Positions 47,007-57,768 of a DNA stretch of 64,000 bases are shown piece after piece. Every line of letters begins with the position of its first letter. Within the stretch, counting starts at the first letter, position 1. The stretch comes from Hypericum androsaemum (lineage: Eukaryota; Streptophyta; Magnoliopsida; Malpighiales; Hypericaceae): assembly GCA_963995505.1 (NCBI GenBank), contig OZ023190.1, positions 1,860,001 through 1,924,000 of the forward strand, read 5' to 3'. The position numbers and the translations under genes are program-made. The notes under the pieces are model-generated. The model saw nothing but the letters and a program-made list of their open reading frames with translations. It made no database searches and was not told the DNA's origin.

Positions 47007-48298
47007 CTACTTCTCAGCCATCTTCTGAAGTAACATCTCAAGCCGGTCGTGGTTTAGGATGAGCAGGTTGCGTAGAGACAATTTGACTCCGAATTCTTTC
47101 ATCATGCTGAACCTCGGTTTTATTCTCCTTTCCAAACTGTAACCAAAATAAATAGGATACTTGAGAAGATCACCTCGCGAATAATCCATTGACAAAAAAA
47201 ATTCCCACTTAGGTACCAGGTTACCCTTCAAACTAATAGCATACAGATAAGGATAGTTAGAGATCATAATCCCAACTTCCTCTGTGCTGAAGCCATTTTC
47301 CAGGAAGAATTTGGTGACAGCCTTCAGGTTGGCCTCCAAGCTAAGACCCATAATTTGGGGACAGCGACGCAACACTATTGTAACATCAACCCCTAAAGAC
47401 CGGAAATACTCGGCTTTCGGTCGCAACTGGTCCTCTATACTCCGGCTTAGAATGTCCGGACAGCGAGTTAGAAACTTCCCCCATTTTTTCTTGTCCACGC
47501 CAAGGGTCTCAAGAAATTCCATCTTCGGAATAACATTTCTCGAGAGACTCAATCCACACAATCGGGGGTTCTTGACCACAATGCTAGGAAGGTTTGATTT
47601 CGACACACCGAGATCAAGCAAAAACTCAACCAGTGGCCTGACCTTCCCCTCCAAGCTGTAATACGCAAAAGATGGATCGTTCCGCGCCATCGCCTTGATC
47701 TGCTCAAGATCAAATCCGATCTCTAAGAGATAAAGAATATGAGGAGGTAGACTCCCCGAAGGGCCTGCCACACTGACTCGCGACACAGCTTTTAGCTTCA
47801 TGGCATCACACCTCCCACGTTGTTTGGTTGCAGGAAGTGGCACAACTTCTCTTTCTGATTCAGGTCGATGTAGGAAGTTCTCAATAACATCCTCTAGAGT
47901 ACCACCGTGGTCTTCGTGCAACGATTCTGGGCAGGGAGCAACATCTTCACTGATTTGAGGAGTATTGAGCTCTTCCCCTGCAGATAAAGATCGAATCAGC
48001 GTGGGCAACAGAATCACCAAGGTAAGTTAAACTAGACAACTTCAACGAGAATCAGAAGCAACCCAACCTATCACATGTGGAGATTTAGTGACAGAATAAC
48101 GTCTTGAAACAGCACCATTGCTGAGACCTTGCTTCTTCAAGAACAAGATTAGCTTCCTAGGAACCCACACAAGAAGATCAAACTCCACACCAATTCAATT
48201 CAATTCAATCCATACCAAGAAAATTCTAACATGAAACACACAAACTACCCTGACCTCGAGACGACTCCTCTGAGAACGAAAGCTACATTAGATGCCAT
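47007..48298 (-). CDS. mTERF copy 12: class A, motif 3/4 hybrid
   Basis: Exons (5' to 3') 48255-48298, 48068-48156 and 47007-47977 encode 367 residues. Exon 1 is MASNVAFVLRGVVSR. Exon 2 is a shortened class A form (KKQGLSNGAVSRRYSV). It shares with copy 10 the in-frame loss joining LGVDKKKWGKF to LTRCPDILSRSIEDQL. All other motifs are intact. The C-terminus is shorter than in relatives, ending LLQKMAEK. A strong internal similarity to copy 10 beyond the deletion suggests a common duplication. Confidence 0.82.
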
Positions 48299-48373
48299 CT
48301 TTCCCCTGACCTAACACCAGAGCGACCAAAATGAGAATAAAAGGATGAGGAGAATCGTTTTCTACGGCGTAAA

Positions 48374-48387
48374 TGGGCCAAAGCCCA
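48374..48387 (-). promoter_or_regulatory. Site II pair, mTERF copy 12 promoter
   Basis: TGGGCCAAAGCCCA (read on the plus strand) about 80 bp upstream of the ATG at 48298. Two TGGGC cores in inverted arrangement differ from the tandem form of the plus-strand genes. Confidence 0.45.
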
Positions 48388-48830
48388 TCAGGAGATATCT
48401 GAAATATTCAATTGACAAGTTTATTTATAATAAAATAATAGAATTTTTTTTTAAATTGAAAGTAATTACATTAATATATTTTTAGTTATTAATGAAAAAA
48501 ATTTCAACAAAATTAGAGAAGAAATATATTAAAATTGTGTGTGGTATTTCTGGATTAGTATTTTATTAGGATTAAATGCCATTTTATAATGGACTCGAAA
48601 TGATAAAAAGTTGCATGCCGGATCAAAACCATTGTATGGACTCTCGATTTAAGTAAATATCCTTCGTGATTAAATATCAAAGCCTCGTCGGTTGTAGTTG
48701 ATAAGTAGAGGTCCTAGCAAGGAAGCCACAGAAGAAGAAGATTAAACTTTTCCACACCAAAACAATTCAATCCTACCTACCCCAGAAAATTCTAACACGA
48801 AACACAGAAACTACGGCCAGTTTAGCAATG
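48388..48830. other. Spacer with a fragment of class A intron 1
   Basis: At about 48712-48815 the minus strand carries the 3' end of class A intron 1 up to the acceptor (CTTCCTTGCTAG) but then breaks off instead of entering exon 2. It is a duplication scar. The SINE after 48830 inserted into this fragment. No gene. Confidence 0.5.
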
Positions 48831-48921
48831 TTTTTTTTAGAGGTAAATTCGCCAGGGATTGAACTTTGAACCTCCTGATTATATACAATATCTTGTGCCG
48901 TTGGGCTATAAGCCCTTTGGC
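48831..48921 (-). mobile_element. tRNA-derived SINE, short
   Basis: About 91 bp flanked by the direct repeat TTTAGCAATG (48821-48830 and 48922-48931). On the minus strand it shows a box A-like TAGCCCAACGG and a box B-like GGTTCAAAGTTCAATCCC, and ends in an A run. Its sequence differs from the SINE pair at 54800 and 63097, so it is a second family. Confidence 0.75.
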
Positions 48922-48931
48922 TTTAGCAATG

Positions 48932-50763
48932 TTTTAACAAGGTAAAAATTATAATTCTCTAACGTTTAATATAACGTGCATTCTTAGTTCATTATTTTAT
49001 GATTTTTGAAAAATCGAATTTGTTATTATATTAGGTGATCTACTTTTTAGTCATTAAATATTGAGAAATTAAGCTCATTGCCCGCGTAGTAAATATCAAG
49101 GTAAATTTTTTTCAATATTCCCAAACAACCCTTTGCAGAAAGTAAACTAATAAATTATACGAAAATTGTAAACAAAGTATATAATATTTATTTCCTTCTT
49201 TATTCTCTCTCTCTTTTGCAAAGGGAAGGTGAGGACTGACGTTGTCGGGAAAAAAAAGACTAATCCTTGGAGAAATATGACTAAAGCTTGCACAGGCCAA
49301 TTGATTATAATTTCCATAGACGAAGATGATCAATCTAATTAATCGTGGAATATGAGATTGTATGACGTGATTAATGGTGTGTTTGTATTTTGTGATGGGG
49401 GCAGTGGTTGGTATTATAAAGGTGGCTAAGGAGACAGAGGGGATGCGGGATAAAGGAAGGGAAGAGAAGGAAATTTTTTTTTTTTACAAATTTTATTTAA
49501 TCTGTTAATTTACTTTTGCAAAAGGTAATCAGGTAATATTGAAAATCTATTATCTTCTTACTTAACAATAGAGATCGATGAATTAGGATTTTCAAAATTT
49601 AAGAACTAAATATCTATGAGTTGGACTTTCAAGTACGATATATCTAATTTTAGGGTATTTGGATGTGGTATTTCGAGGATAGTATGTTAGTAAAGGTTGT
49701 TACGATCTAGAGTTAACTCCTGAAATCTTAGGATTTTACGATTCGTCATGGGCAAAACGAGTCGGAACCTGTGCAAGATCGAGAGTCGAGCCGGATCGGT
49801 AGGATCTGATTGATAACTCATGAGATCCTGAGATCTACGAGTTGGAACGGTGGGATGTTTCTCAATGATTCCAGAGGAGAGAGAGAAGAATAAGGGGTTA
49901 TCTTCGTTTAACATTTTAATAATATTTGTTATCCGGATAACTATCCTTCTTTTACATATAAACCAAAACACAAAAATCTACTATACTTTGTTTAATATTT
50001 TTTAATAATATTTGTTATTCGGATAACTATTGATCGACTAAAATGCTTAAAATAATATGATTGGTAATTATTGAGCCCGAAAATTAATAATTAAATTTAT
50101 ATTAATTAATATCTCTGAAATTAATAATTTTAGAGTTATTTAAATTCATATTTTCATCCTACCAATTTTTTGTCACTTATTTTTTTTACATCAATTTTGA
50201 TGTTTATTTTATTTTCTTTATTGTTCATCAAACCACATTATGTCACCTATAGATATGTAGTGGATTACTATTAGAAAATGTATTGAACTGAAGTTTTTGT
50301 GTGTAAATTTATGAAGGAAAACTAGTCATTAGTGAAAAAAATTTATGAAAAGGTTATTAATCTTAGTTATTTCTATAATTTATCTATTTGGTGGATCTTA
50401 CGATCCGTGTTATGATCCTACGATCTACGCTTTCTCTATGCCTAAACGATCTTTAGTGGGATCCCGATTTTAAAAACTTTGTAGGAGGCACTTGGTCAAA
50501 TACTTACCATGAATGCAAGACACTCCCCAATTCGACAAAAAAATCTACAAAACCTCCTCCTTCGAGGGCCTGCAGGTCCCATGGTATATCAATGTCCCCA
50601 CATTCCCCATGGGCTCAATGGAGGAGGAAAATGGAAACCTTGTACACCAATTCTATCTACAAGGAAAAGCTTTCCCTTCTTGAATTGATCTACGCGTTTG
50701 CTAGTGGCAGGCACGTATTGTATCATCTTTCTTTTATCACGAAAGTTCTTCCTGCCGGTGCTT

Positions 50764-50767
<4 letters not shown>
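48932..50767. other. AT-rich spacer
   Basis: About 1.8 kb with no recognisable gene. Two near-identical pieces (AATATTTGTTATCCGGATAACTAT at about 49920 and a variant at about 50007) are a small local duplication. The last part resembles the 3' flank after copy 13's neighbours (CAAGACACTCCCCAATTCGAC), which recurs at about 53480. Confidence 0.45.

Positions 50768-50810
<43 letters not shown>
50768..50810. repeat. (TA)n microsatellite
   Basis: About 21 uninterrupted TA units in the 3' flank of copy 13, likely length-polymorphic. Confidence 0.9.
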
Positions 50811-50811
<1 letters not shown>

Positions 50812-50897
50812 CACAAAGAAGAAACATGCTTTGACCGCATATATACCTTGAATTACTCCAACCGTGTCAAAAGAATATCACTTTCGGTTGTAACCGA

Positions 50898-52430
50898 TCA
50901 GCTGCAAGACTTATCCAACCGCAACTTCTCAATCTTCTTCTCAAGTAACACCTCAAACTGGTCGTGGCTTGGGATGAGAAGTTGGCATAGAGACAATTTG
51001 ACTCCAAATTCTTTCATTAGGTTGTACCTTGGCTTTATTCTCTCTTCTAAGCTGTAACTGAAATATTGAGGGTGCTTGAGAAGATCACTTCGCGAATAAT
51101 CCGTTGTCAAAAAGAATTCCCACTTAGGTACTAGCTTGGCCTCCATGCTAAGACCCATAATTTGGGGACAGCGACGCAGCAGTACCGCAACATCAACTCC
51201 TAAAGACTGGAAATACTCGGCTTTCGGTCGCAACTGGTCCTCTATACTCAAGCCTGTAATGACCGGAAAGCGGGTTAGAAGCTTCCCTATCAACTGTTCT
51301 GAGAGGCCCATCTCATAGAGGAACTCAACAACTGCCTCAGCCTTTTGCCGGCTAACACCAAGTAAAGATGGAAAACGGGATATCACTTTCACCCATTTTG
51401 TCTTGTCAACGCCAAGGGTCTCAAGAAATTCCATCTTCGGAATAACATTTTTTGAGAGACTGAATCCACACAATCGGGGGTTCCCAACCACAATGCTAGG
51501 AAGGTCTGATTTCGACACTCCGAGATCAAGCAGAAACTCAATCAATGGCCTTATATTCCCCTCCAAGCTGTAATACCCAAAAGATGGATCTTTCCGCGTG
51601 ATCGCCTTGATCTGCTCAAGATCAAATCCAATGTCTAAGAGATAAAGAACATGAGGAGGTAAACTCCCGGAAGGGCCTGCCACGCTGACTCGCGACACAG
51701 TTTTTAGCTTCCCACGTTGTGGGGTTGCAGAAAGTGGCACACCTTCTCTTTCAGTATGAGGTAGATGTGGGAAGTTATCAATAGCATCCACCAGAGTACC
51801 GCCATGGTCTTCGTGCAACGATTCTGGGCAGGGAAGACCATCTTCACTGATTTCAGGAGTTGTGAGCTCTTCCCCTGCAGATAAAGATCGAATCAGTGTG
51901 CGCAACAGAATCGCCAGGGTAAGTTAAACTAGACAACTTCAATGAGAATCAGACGTGACCGAACCGATCACGTGTGAAGATTTATGGACAGAATGAAGCC
52001 TTGAAACAAGGTTGTCAACGAACAGGTATGACTTGTTTATTGCCCTTGCAGCAGCACCATTGCTTAGACCTTTCTTCTTCAAGAACAAGATGAGCTTCCT
52101 ACTGAAGGCACACGAAGATTAAACTCCACATCAAAAGAATGCAATCCATACCCAGAAAATTCTAACATCAAACACACAAACTACCTACAAACTCATGTTC
52201 GGTTTTTTTAACCTCTCGTATTTAGAGTCGAGCTTAATAATATATTTTTTTTAATTCGTAAAGCTTAAAAAGAATCCGACTCCCTTTTCATATGGACCAA
52301 CTCCCATAGTAAAACTATGTTCGATTTGGTTAAATACAAAATGGCTCTCTCAGTAGGGTTCTTACCTCGAGACGACTCCTCTGGGAATGAAAGCTACATC
52401 AGGGCAGTGGATACCCGTTGAAGATGCCAT
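50898..52430 (-). CDS. mTERF copy 13: class A, lacks motif 6
   Basis: Exons (5' to 3') 52366-52430, 51965-52098 and 50898-51874 encode 391 residues. Exon 1 (MASSTGIHCPDVAFIPRGV) retains the longer N-terminus seen in the orphan exon and, in part, in copies 1 and 2. Exon 2 is RKLILFLKKKGLSNGAAAR. The last exon runs GEELTTPEISEDGLPCPES. The solenoid shows GLSMEAKLVPKWEFFLTT, the same motif 6 loss as copies 3 and 9, although it sits in the opposite-strand block. Motifs 3 and 4 are complete. The C-terminus is KIEKLRLDKSCS. Confidence 0.83.
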
Positions 52431-52589
52431 CTTTCCCCTTCACTTTGGTTCTTTTTCCAGGGAACCGAGGTTACTTTTAAACATGCTTTTGAGCGAGCGA
52501 GGGAAGGGATAAGGTAAAGTTGGCGGAGGAGATGAAACTTCAGGACCAGAACAGAACAGCCTGTGGACCAGAATGAAAATAAAAGGACC

Positions 52590-52602
52590 AAGCCCAAGCC
52601 CA
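52590..52602 (-). promoter_or_regulatory. Tandem site II element, mTERF copy 13 promoter
   Basis: AAGCCCAAGCCCA (plus strand) reads TGGGCTTGGGCTT on the minus strand, 160-170 bp upstream of the ATG at 52430, with ATAGAACA beside it as in the plus-strand copies. Confidence 0.55.
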
Positions 52603-52675
52603 TGTTCTATCATATCGAGCCCATCAGGAGATATCGGTAATGAATGGTCAGTTTAGCAATGTTTTAATTAAGGGT

Positions 52676-52860
52676 AAATTATATCTTGCTCTCGATGTTT
52701 GGTCATCCTCCTCTGCGGATCCTTTAGTTTTAAAAAAAGAGTCGTCCGTCCTTCGACTTTGGTTTTATATACTCTCGGGTCCCTAATTGCCGTCAGCATC
52801 TTTCTTTTTGTCATGGAAACGACCAAAATATACTTTAAATAAAATACTTACCTTCCTCTG
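52676..52860. repeat. TIR-like fragment, copy of sequence at 60174
   Basis: GGGTAAATTAxATC...GATGTTTGGTCATCCTC and a downstream ...TATACTCTCGGGTCCC run match 60174-60290. It looks like the end of a MULE-like or other TIR element, with no partner end found nearby. Confidence 0.4.
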
Positions 52861-53829
52861 GATACTTTCCATTGCACTTTAGTTAATGTTGTTGGATAAT
52901 CGGTAATCAGGCAATATTGAAAATCTATTTTTTTCCTAGCAATAGAGATCGATGAATTCGGATTTTTAAAATTTAAGAACTAAATATTTATGAGTTGGAT
53001 TTCCAAGTACAATATATCTGATTTTAGGGTATTTGGATGTGGTATTTTGAGTATAGTATGTTAGAAGGAGGCACTTGGTCAAATATTTACGTAAATAAGT
53101 ACAAATTCCACAGAAAAATTTGTCTAAAAATATCTTTATGTAATTCCTTTAAATTTAAAAAATTCTATAATTTTTTAAAATAAAAATTTCATATTAAACA
53201 TCGATTTGACCATCCTCCGACTTTCAAACTTTTTGATTAAATGTCATTTTCCGATATCATCTTTCGTAATTAAATTGTCAAAATCTCGTCCGTTATAATT
53301 GACAAATAGAGGTTTCTCACTGTATTTGAGAATATAACGAGGTAACAGATAAACTATCGAACTTAGCTCTTGAGTTTCCCTTCCATGTCTTATCTTCGGT
53401 AAACTATCGAAGATGGTATTCCGCTACTACAGCAGGAAGCATCTGCTATAACTACCTTGTAGTTATGATTTTAATGAATGCAAGACACTCCCCAATTCGA
53501 CAAAAAAAGCTACAAAACCTCCTCCTTGGAGGGCCCGCAGGTCCCCCTATGGTAGAGCAATGTTACCATATTCCCCGGGGGCTCAATGGAGGAGGAAAAT
53601 GTATCGTAGTCGGCACTTGGAATCCTTGAACACCAATTGTATCTACAAGGAAAAGCTTTACCTTACTTGAATTGATCTACGTGTTCGTTGGTTGCATGTG
53701 TCGTCTTTCTGCAGATGCGAAAGTTGTTCCTGTCAGTGCTTGATTCAACATATATATTTTCACAAAGAAGAAACATGCTTTGACCATATATATACCTTGA
53801 ATTACTCCGACCGCATCGAGTGGACTTAC
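52861..53829. other. Distal edge of the mTERF array
   Basis: Duplicated 3'-flank sequence of the minus-strand mTERF genes (CAATGGAGGAGGAAAATG, GAAAAGCTTT, GAAACATGCTTTGACC), also present at about 50590-50850, but no mTERF gene follows. The homology stops at about 53836, the outer boundary of the duplicated region. Confidence 0.5.
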
Positions 53830-54660
53830 TTCACCAGCAAAATCGTGTTGCCTTCTTTGAACCTCACGTCGGTCAAACCAGCAATAACCACAGTAAATGG
53901 CAATCCAAAGAGATCAAATCCCTAAACCCTGCAAATCCATTAGAGAGAGAGATCTCAAAGAAACGAATGCACAACATTGGCCACATTGGACAGGTAAGTG
54001 TGCTACTCTTCATCCGCAGATCTTGTAAATAATGTCAAATTCAGCGACAACTTAGTTCATACGTGAAAACTCTACATCCAATGATTCTTTGGCATTTCCA
54101 TCTCCATATCCGCAATCCCTTCTTACCTTCTTCCCCATAACCACCCATCTCCTTACCAATTTCGCAGTTGCTCCATCCGCAACAATGTAACCCCAAATCC
54201 AGCATTCACCCCCTCGTCGCAGCCATCCACACGATTCTCCCCCGCCGCAATACTACCCCGAAAACTGAATCTTTCCCACCCCACGCCCCCACCCAAACAT
54301 TTAGGGCCAAAGAACCCCCCCACGAATTCGATGAATTATGGACCGACCCAGTAAGGAACGTCGCAAGAAAACAACAACCCAGAAAGCAACAAGAACAAAC
54401 AAACAGCCAATTGGAAACCCTCGCAGCTCCCGCGAGTTCGTTTCTCAGGAAGAAACAAATAAAAGCACAGAGAAAGCGAAGAGAAAGGGGACGGACGGAC
54501 CTCCCGAAGAATGCCCGACGTCGTCCAGGGAGGGAAGCAGCCGGAGGAAAGTGCGAGAAGGAAAGTCTCGATTAGCGAGGAAAGGTTGGGTGGGTCCCAT
54601 GTTCTTCAGTTTGGGCGGGGGTGAATTGAAGCGAGAGAGACAAGAGATCTGGGGATAAAT
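53830..54660. other. Possible gene starts at array edge, unresolved
   Basis: On the plus strand an ATG at about 53898 opens about 32 codons (MAIQRDQIPKPCKS...) ending at a consensus donor CAG|GTAAGT near 53993. On the minus strand GTGAA|GTAAGT at 53829/53830 is also a perfect donor, and 54050-54660 is CT-rich on that strand like a 5' leader. Neither reading could be extended into a recognisable gene. This may be the stump of a neighbour gene cut by array expansion. The frames at 54168-54658 look like non-coding composition. Confidence 0.25.
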
Positions 54661-54799
54661 TGTAAGAGATTTTTTCGTAACATTTTGATTCATATAATTA
54701 ACTTTTAAAAAGTCTGAGTGATTCGAACATAAATTAGTTCGGGATTTCGGGTAGTTAAAAAAATTGATTGATATTATGCCACGTGGGCAACTTGATATT

Positions 54800-54918
54800 T
54801 TTTTGGTGAGATTTAAATTGTTTTCACAATTTCGGATCTTAGACGGTCATGGGATTCGATCCTCCCACCTCATGTTTAAGGACTGACACCGTATCCATCA
54901 GACCATACATGAGTTGGT
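54800..54918 (-). mobile_element. tRNA-derived SINE with 15-bp TSD
   Basis: 119 bp flanked by the exact repeat GGGCAACTTGATATT (54785-54799 and 54919-54933). Read on the minus strand it has a box A-like GGTCTGATGGATACGG, a box B-like GGATCGAATCCC and a terminal A-rich tail. It is related to the element at 63097. Confidence 0.85.
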
Positions 54919-55105
54919 GGGCAACTTGATATTATAAGTTACTTGGACTCTTATTACATTTTGAGTCCAACGATTGATTTTTACTCCTTTTTTCCCTTAA
55001 AAAAAACTAGCAATCCGACCCCAACTAGGGTTCTGATTCGAGTTAAAGCTTTCTTTTCTTGTGTTCATCGATCGATCTCGAACAACAAACATCCTCCTCG
55101 GAGCC

Positions 55106-56812
55106 ATGTCTGGTTTTGGGAAGGCGAAGACATTCCGGGTTCGTACGGACAGGTTATCAGAATTACCGGACCCCATCATCGACATTATTCTGTCATATCT
55201 GCCCACCGTCGACGAGATTGTGAGGACCAAGATACTGTCCAAACGGTGGAGCGGAATACCCTTGTCTATGATCCGGACGGTACGCTTCGATGAATGGAAA
55301 TTCGGGTCGAGAACAAGCGAGGGGAGCATGTTCGAGAGTTATTTTGATGGCGTCATGAGATGTTTGCGTGAAAACGAGGTACGCATCAACAAGTTCGAGC
55401 TCCAACTAGTTTGCATCTCCGATGGAGACAGAGATCGGATAGTTGATAGGTGGATGGAGATGGCAATCGAAAGTTACGCGGAAGAGATTATCCTTCAGAA
55501 TTGGGGAGAATTAAGCCTTGGCTTTCCGAAAAGTCTGTTGGCCGCCAAGTCTTTGAAATTCTTGGAGATAGGACCGGGGGTCGCGTTTCCGGACGAGTTG
55601 TTTGGCATTAGTTTGGATTCCCTTACGCGACTTCATCTCCGTCGCGTAAGAGTCAAGGAAGATCTACTCCAATGCATCATCTCACACTGCCCTAATCTTG
55701 AGGACTTCTTCTTATCAGAAGTCAGGGGACATAAGAAATTGCAACTTGTCATTAATCACCAAAGAGTGAAGTATATCAACATATTGCACTTGAATGGTAT
55801 TGGGATGGAGGTCGAGGCCCCGATGCTCGAAAGACTTACCCTCCGGATTGGTGCATTCATGCCTTCCAAATTTACTGCAATGAACAATTTGAGATATCTG
55901 GAAATAAGGTGCGATTGCAACTCTACTCCTGCTCTGGAGGCATTTCTTTATTTAGATATCCCAAGGTTTCCAATGCTTGAAACTCTGCATTTGCGCTCAA
56001 TATCGCTTGTGGAGCTTTTGGTCGAGTCCCATTCGATCCAAGTGATCAACTGGGATTTTGATGAATACCCTGAGACGGCAGTAGACATCGATGCACCCAA
56101 CCTGTGCCGGCTTTATCTCAGCTGTCTGAATTGGGATCCCATTGCCTCTCCCTTCTTTTTTGATCTAAGAGACACGCTTAATAAGCTGCCTCTGTGTGAG
56201 TCCCTCTACATCAAGTGCAGCTCTCTGTGTGAAATGGTAATATAACTCTTCCATCTTTAAAATTAAACATAAATAATGGTGTATCATATATGATGAACCC
56301 CTTGCTTCGTTTTCAGGAGTGCAAAGAGATAGGTATGGAGCTCTTCAACGATCCAAAAGTATTGTTTAGGGTATCAGAACTCGACCATTTGATGCTGGAC
56401 GTTGATGCATCATGCCCAAGTAGCTTCTCTGCTGTAGTGACAAGTTTTTTTTGGATTTGCCGCCCCAAGTTTTTATCATTTGGAAGCACAAGTACAAGAG
56501 GACAGCACCTTGAGGTAAGAAAAATGAACTTGGAGACCTTGCCAATTTATCTAAGTACTTGTTGTTACGCAGAGTCTAATGAAGTAGCTTGGTTCGGTGT
56601 AGATTTTCCGCAAGGAGCTCAAAGCAACACCAGACTGTTGCGACGGATGTGGGTTCAAGTGTTGGCGCCACTATTTGAAAGACGTTCACGAAATCAGCTA
56701 TAGGGAGATTGAAGTAGCTAAGCCTCGTTCCGACTGTTACGATCCCTATTATGCTAAAGCCTTCAGAGCTCGAGAAGATATTTGTCTCAAATTGGACTGG
56801 GGCAGTGATTGA
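55106..56812 (+). CDS. F-box/LRR protein, FBD type
   Basis: Three exons, 55106-56236, 56317-56514 and 56603-56812, give 512 residues. The ATG at 55106 (MSGFGKAKTF) is chosen because the frame upstream starts only with GTG. The F-box spans about residues 13-55 (LSELPDPIIDIILSYLP...ILSKRW). Leucine-rich repeats follow (SLDSLTRLHL, PMLETLHLRSI, APNLCRLYLS). Exon 3 supplies a KELKATPDCC...FKCWRHYLKDV tail typical of the FBD region. Reading through the second intron instead would end at 56703 and lose this tail. F-box proteins are substrate adaptors of SCF E3 ubiquitin ligases; the target is unknown. The alternative acceptor at 56614 would remove four residues. Confidence 0.82.
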
Positions 56813-57768
56813 TTGATTCTGCTATATCACTGTTTTTTAAGCATTCGAACTCGACGTTTTTTTTATATAAATAGTTTAGTAACGATACTAGATCGGAGCT
56901 GTGGCTGAATTTCTCATCAATCCTTTAACTATTGAGTTCCCATGGGTTGTAAGAAGAAAGCTACACCGTGTCACTGCCCTTTATGTCTCTTAGTTTGTTT
57001 TTACTTCGTCGGACTTATCAAAGGACAGTTCTCCAAAATCCTCCTACGTAATATTCAAGTCGTTTAACACATGGGCCAAAGCGTACTACTTTAACTTCTT
57101 CTAAAACAACAACTCCTCTATTACATTTTGTACAATAGAAAAGGTGTGGTATTTACAATAATCTGTCTCAATCAAGTAGTTACACAACATGGTTTCCCCA
57201 ATCCTAATGTATCTGGAGTGAGAGAGAGAGAGAATTAGCGCTTTTGGAAAAACTGAGTAGGGGAATTGATTCAAGTATACATGGTCTAATGATCGTAATT
57301 GTACTTTTTTGGAGACGTAATTAATGATAATTAAATTTACAAAAAAAAATTCCTATGATCACATCAGACTTCAGAGAGGTATGAGGAAACCCCGAATCTC
57401 TCGGATAGGTTGGGGCGTAAAAATGAAGAGTGAATTTCCAATTGGTGAAGGAACTCTACGTCGTGGATATGTATTGCCAATCCTTCCTGTAGGAGACACC
57501 GAGTAACAACAAGGTGAACACCCGTTGCATATATTTTCTATTCCATCTATAGCCTGCATTAGAACAATTTTATTCTCACAATTTACGATGATATTTGAAT
57601 ATTCAATGTACGAATTAATTCAAGTTCATATCTTTTGGTTAAGATCGAACAAAATTTTGTTATCAAGCCTGAAATCCCACTTCTTCCATTAGAAAAGGGC
57701 TGGATGGTTTTAACAATTCCAAAACGAAAAAAGGTTAAATGGGTTACACTTGATTAATCATCCACAAG
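56813..57768. other. Spacer with possible orphan exon on minus strand
   Basis: At 57371-57549 the minus strand has an acceptor-like TTCTAATGCAG followed by an open frame (AIDGIENICNGCSPCCYS). It could be a downstream exon of the small ORF at 57769-58026, but joining by the visible splice sites gives no convincing frame. Otherwise AT-rich. Confidence 0.3.

Noticed and set aside
9314..52000. Many antisense frames of 60-140 residues within mTERF last exons
   Set aside because: Regularly repeated shadows of the sense codons in every paralogue, without independent conservation.
54168..54658. Lys/Arg/Glu-rich frames of 106-135 residues
   Set aside because: Low-complexity composition from a GA-rich strand, no motif, and no promoter or splice support; better read as a CT-rich leader on the other strand.
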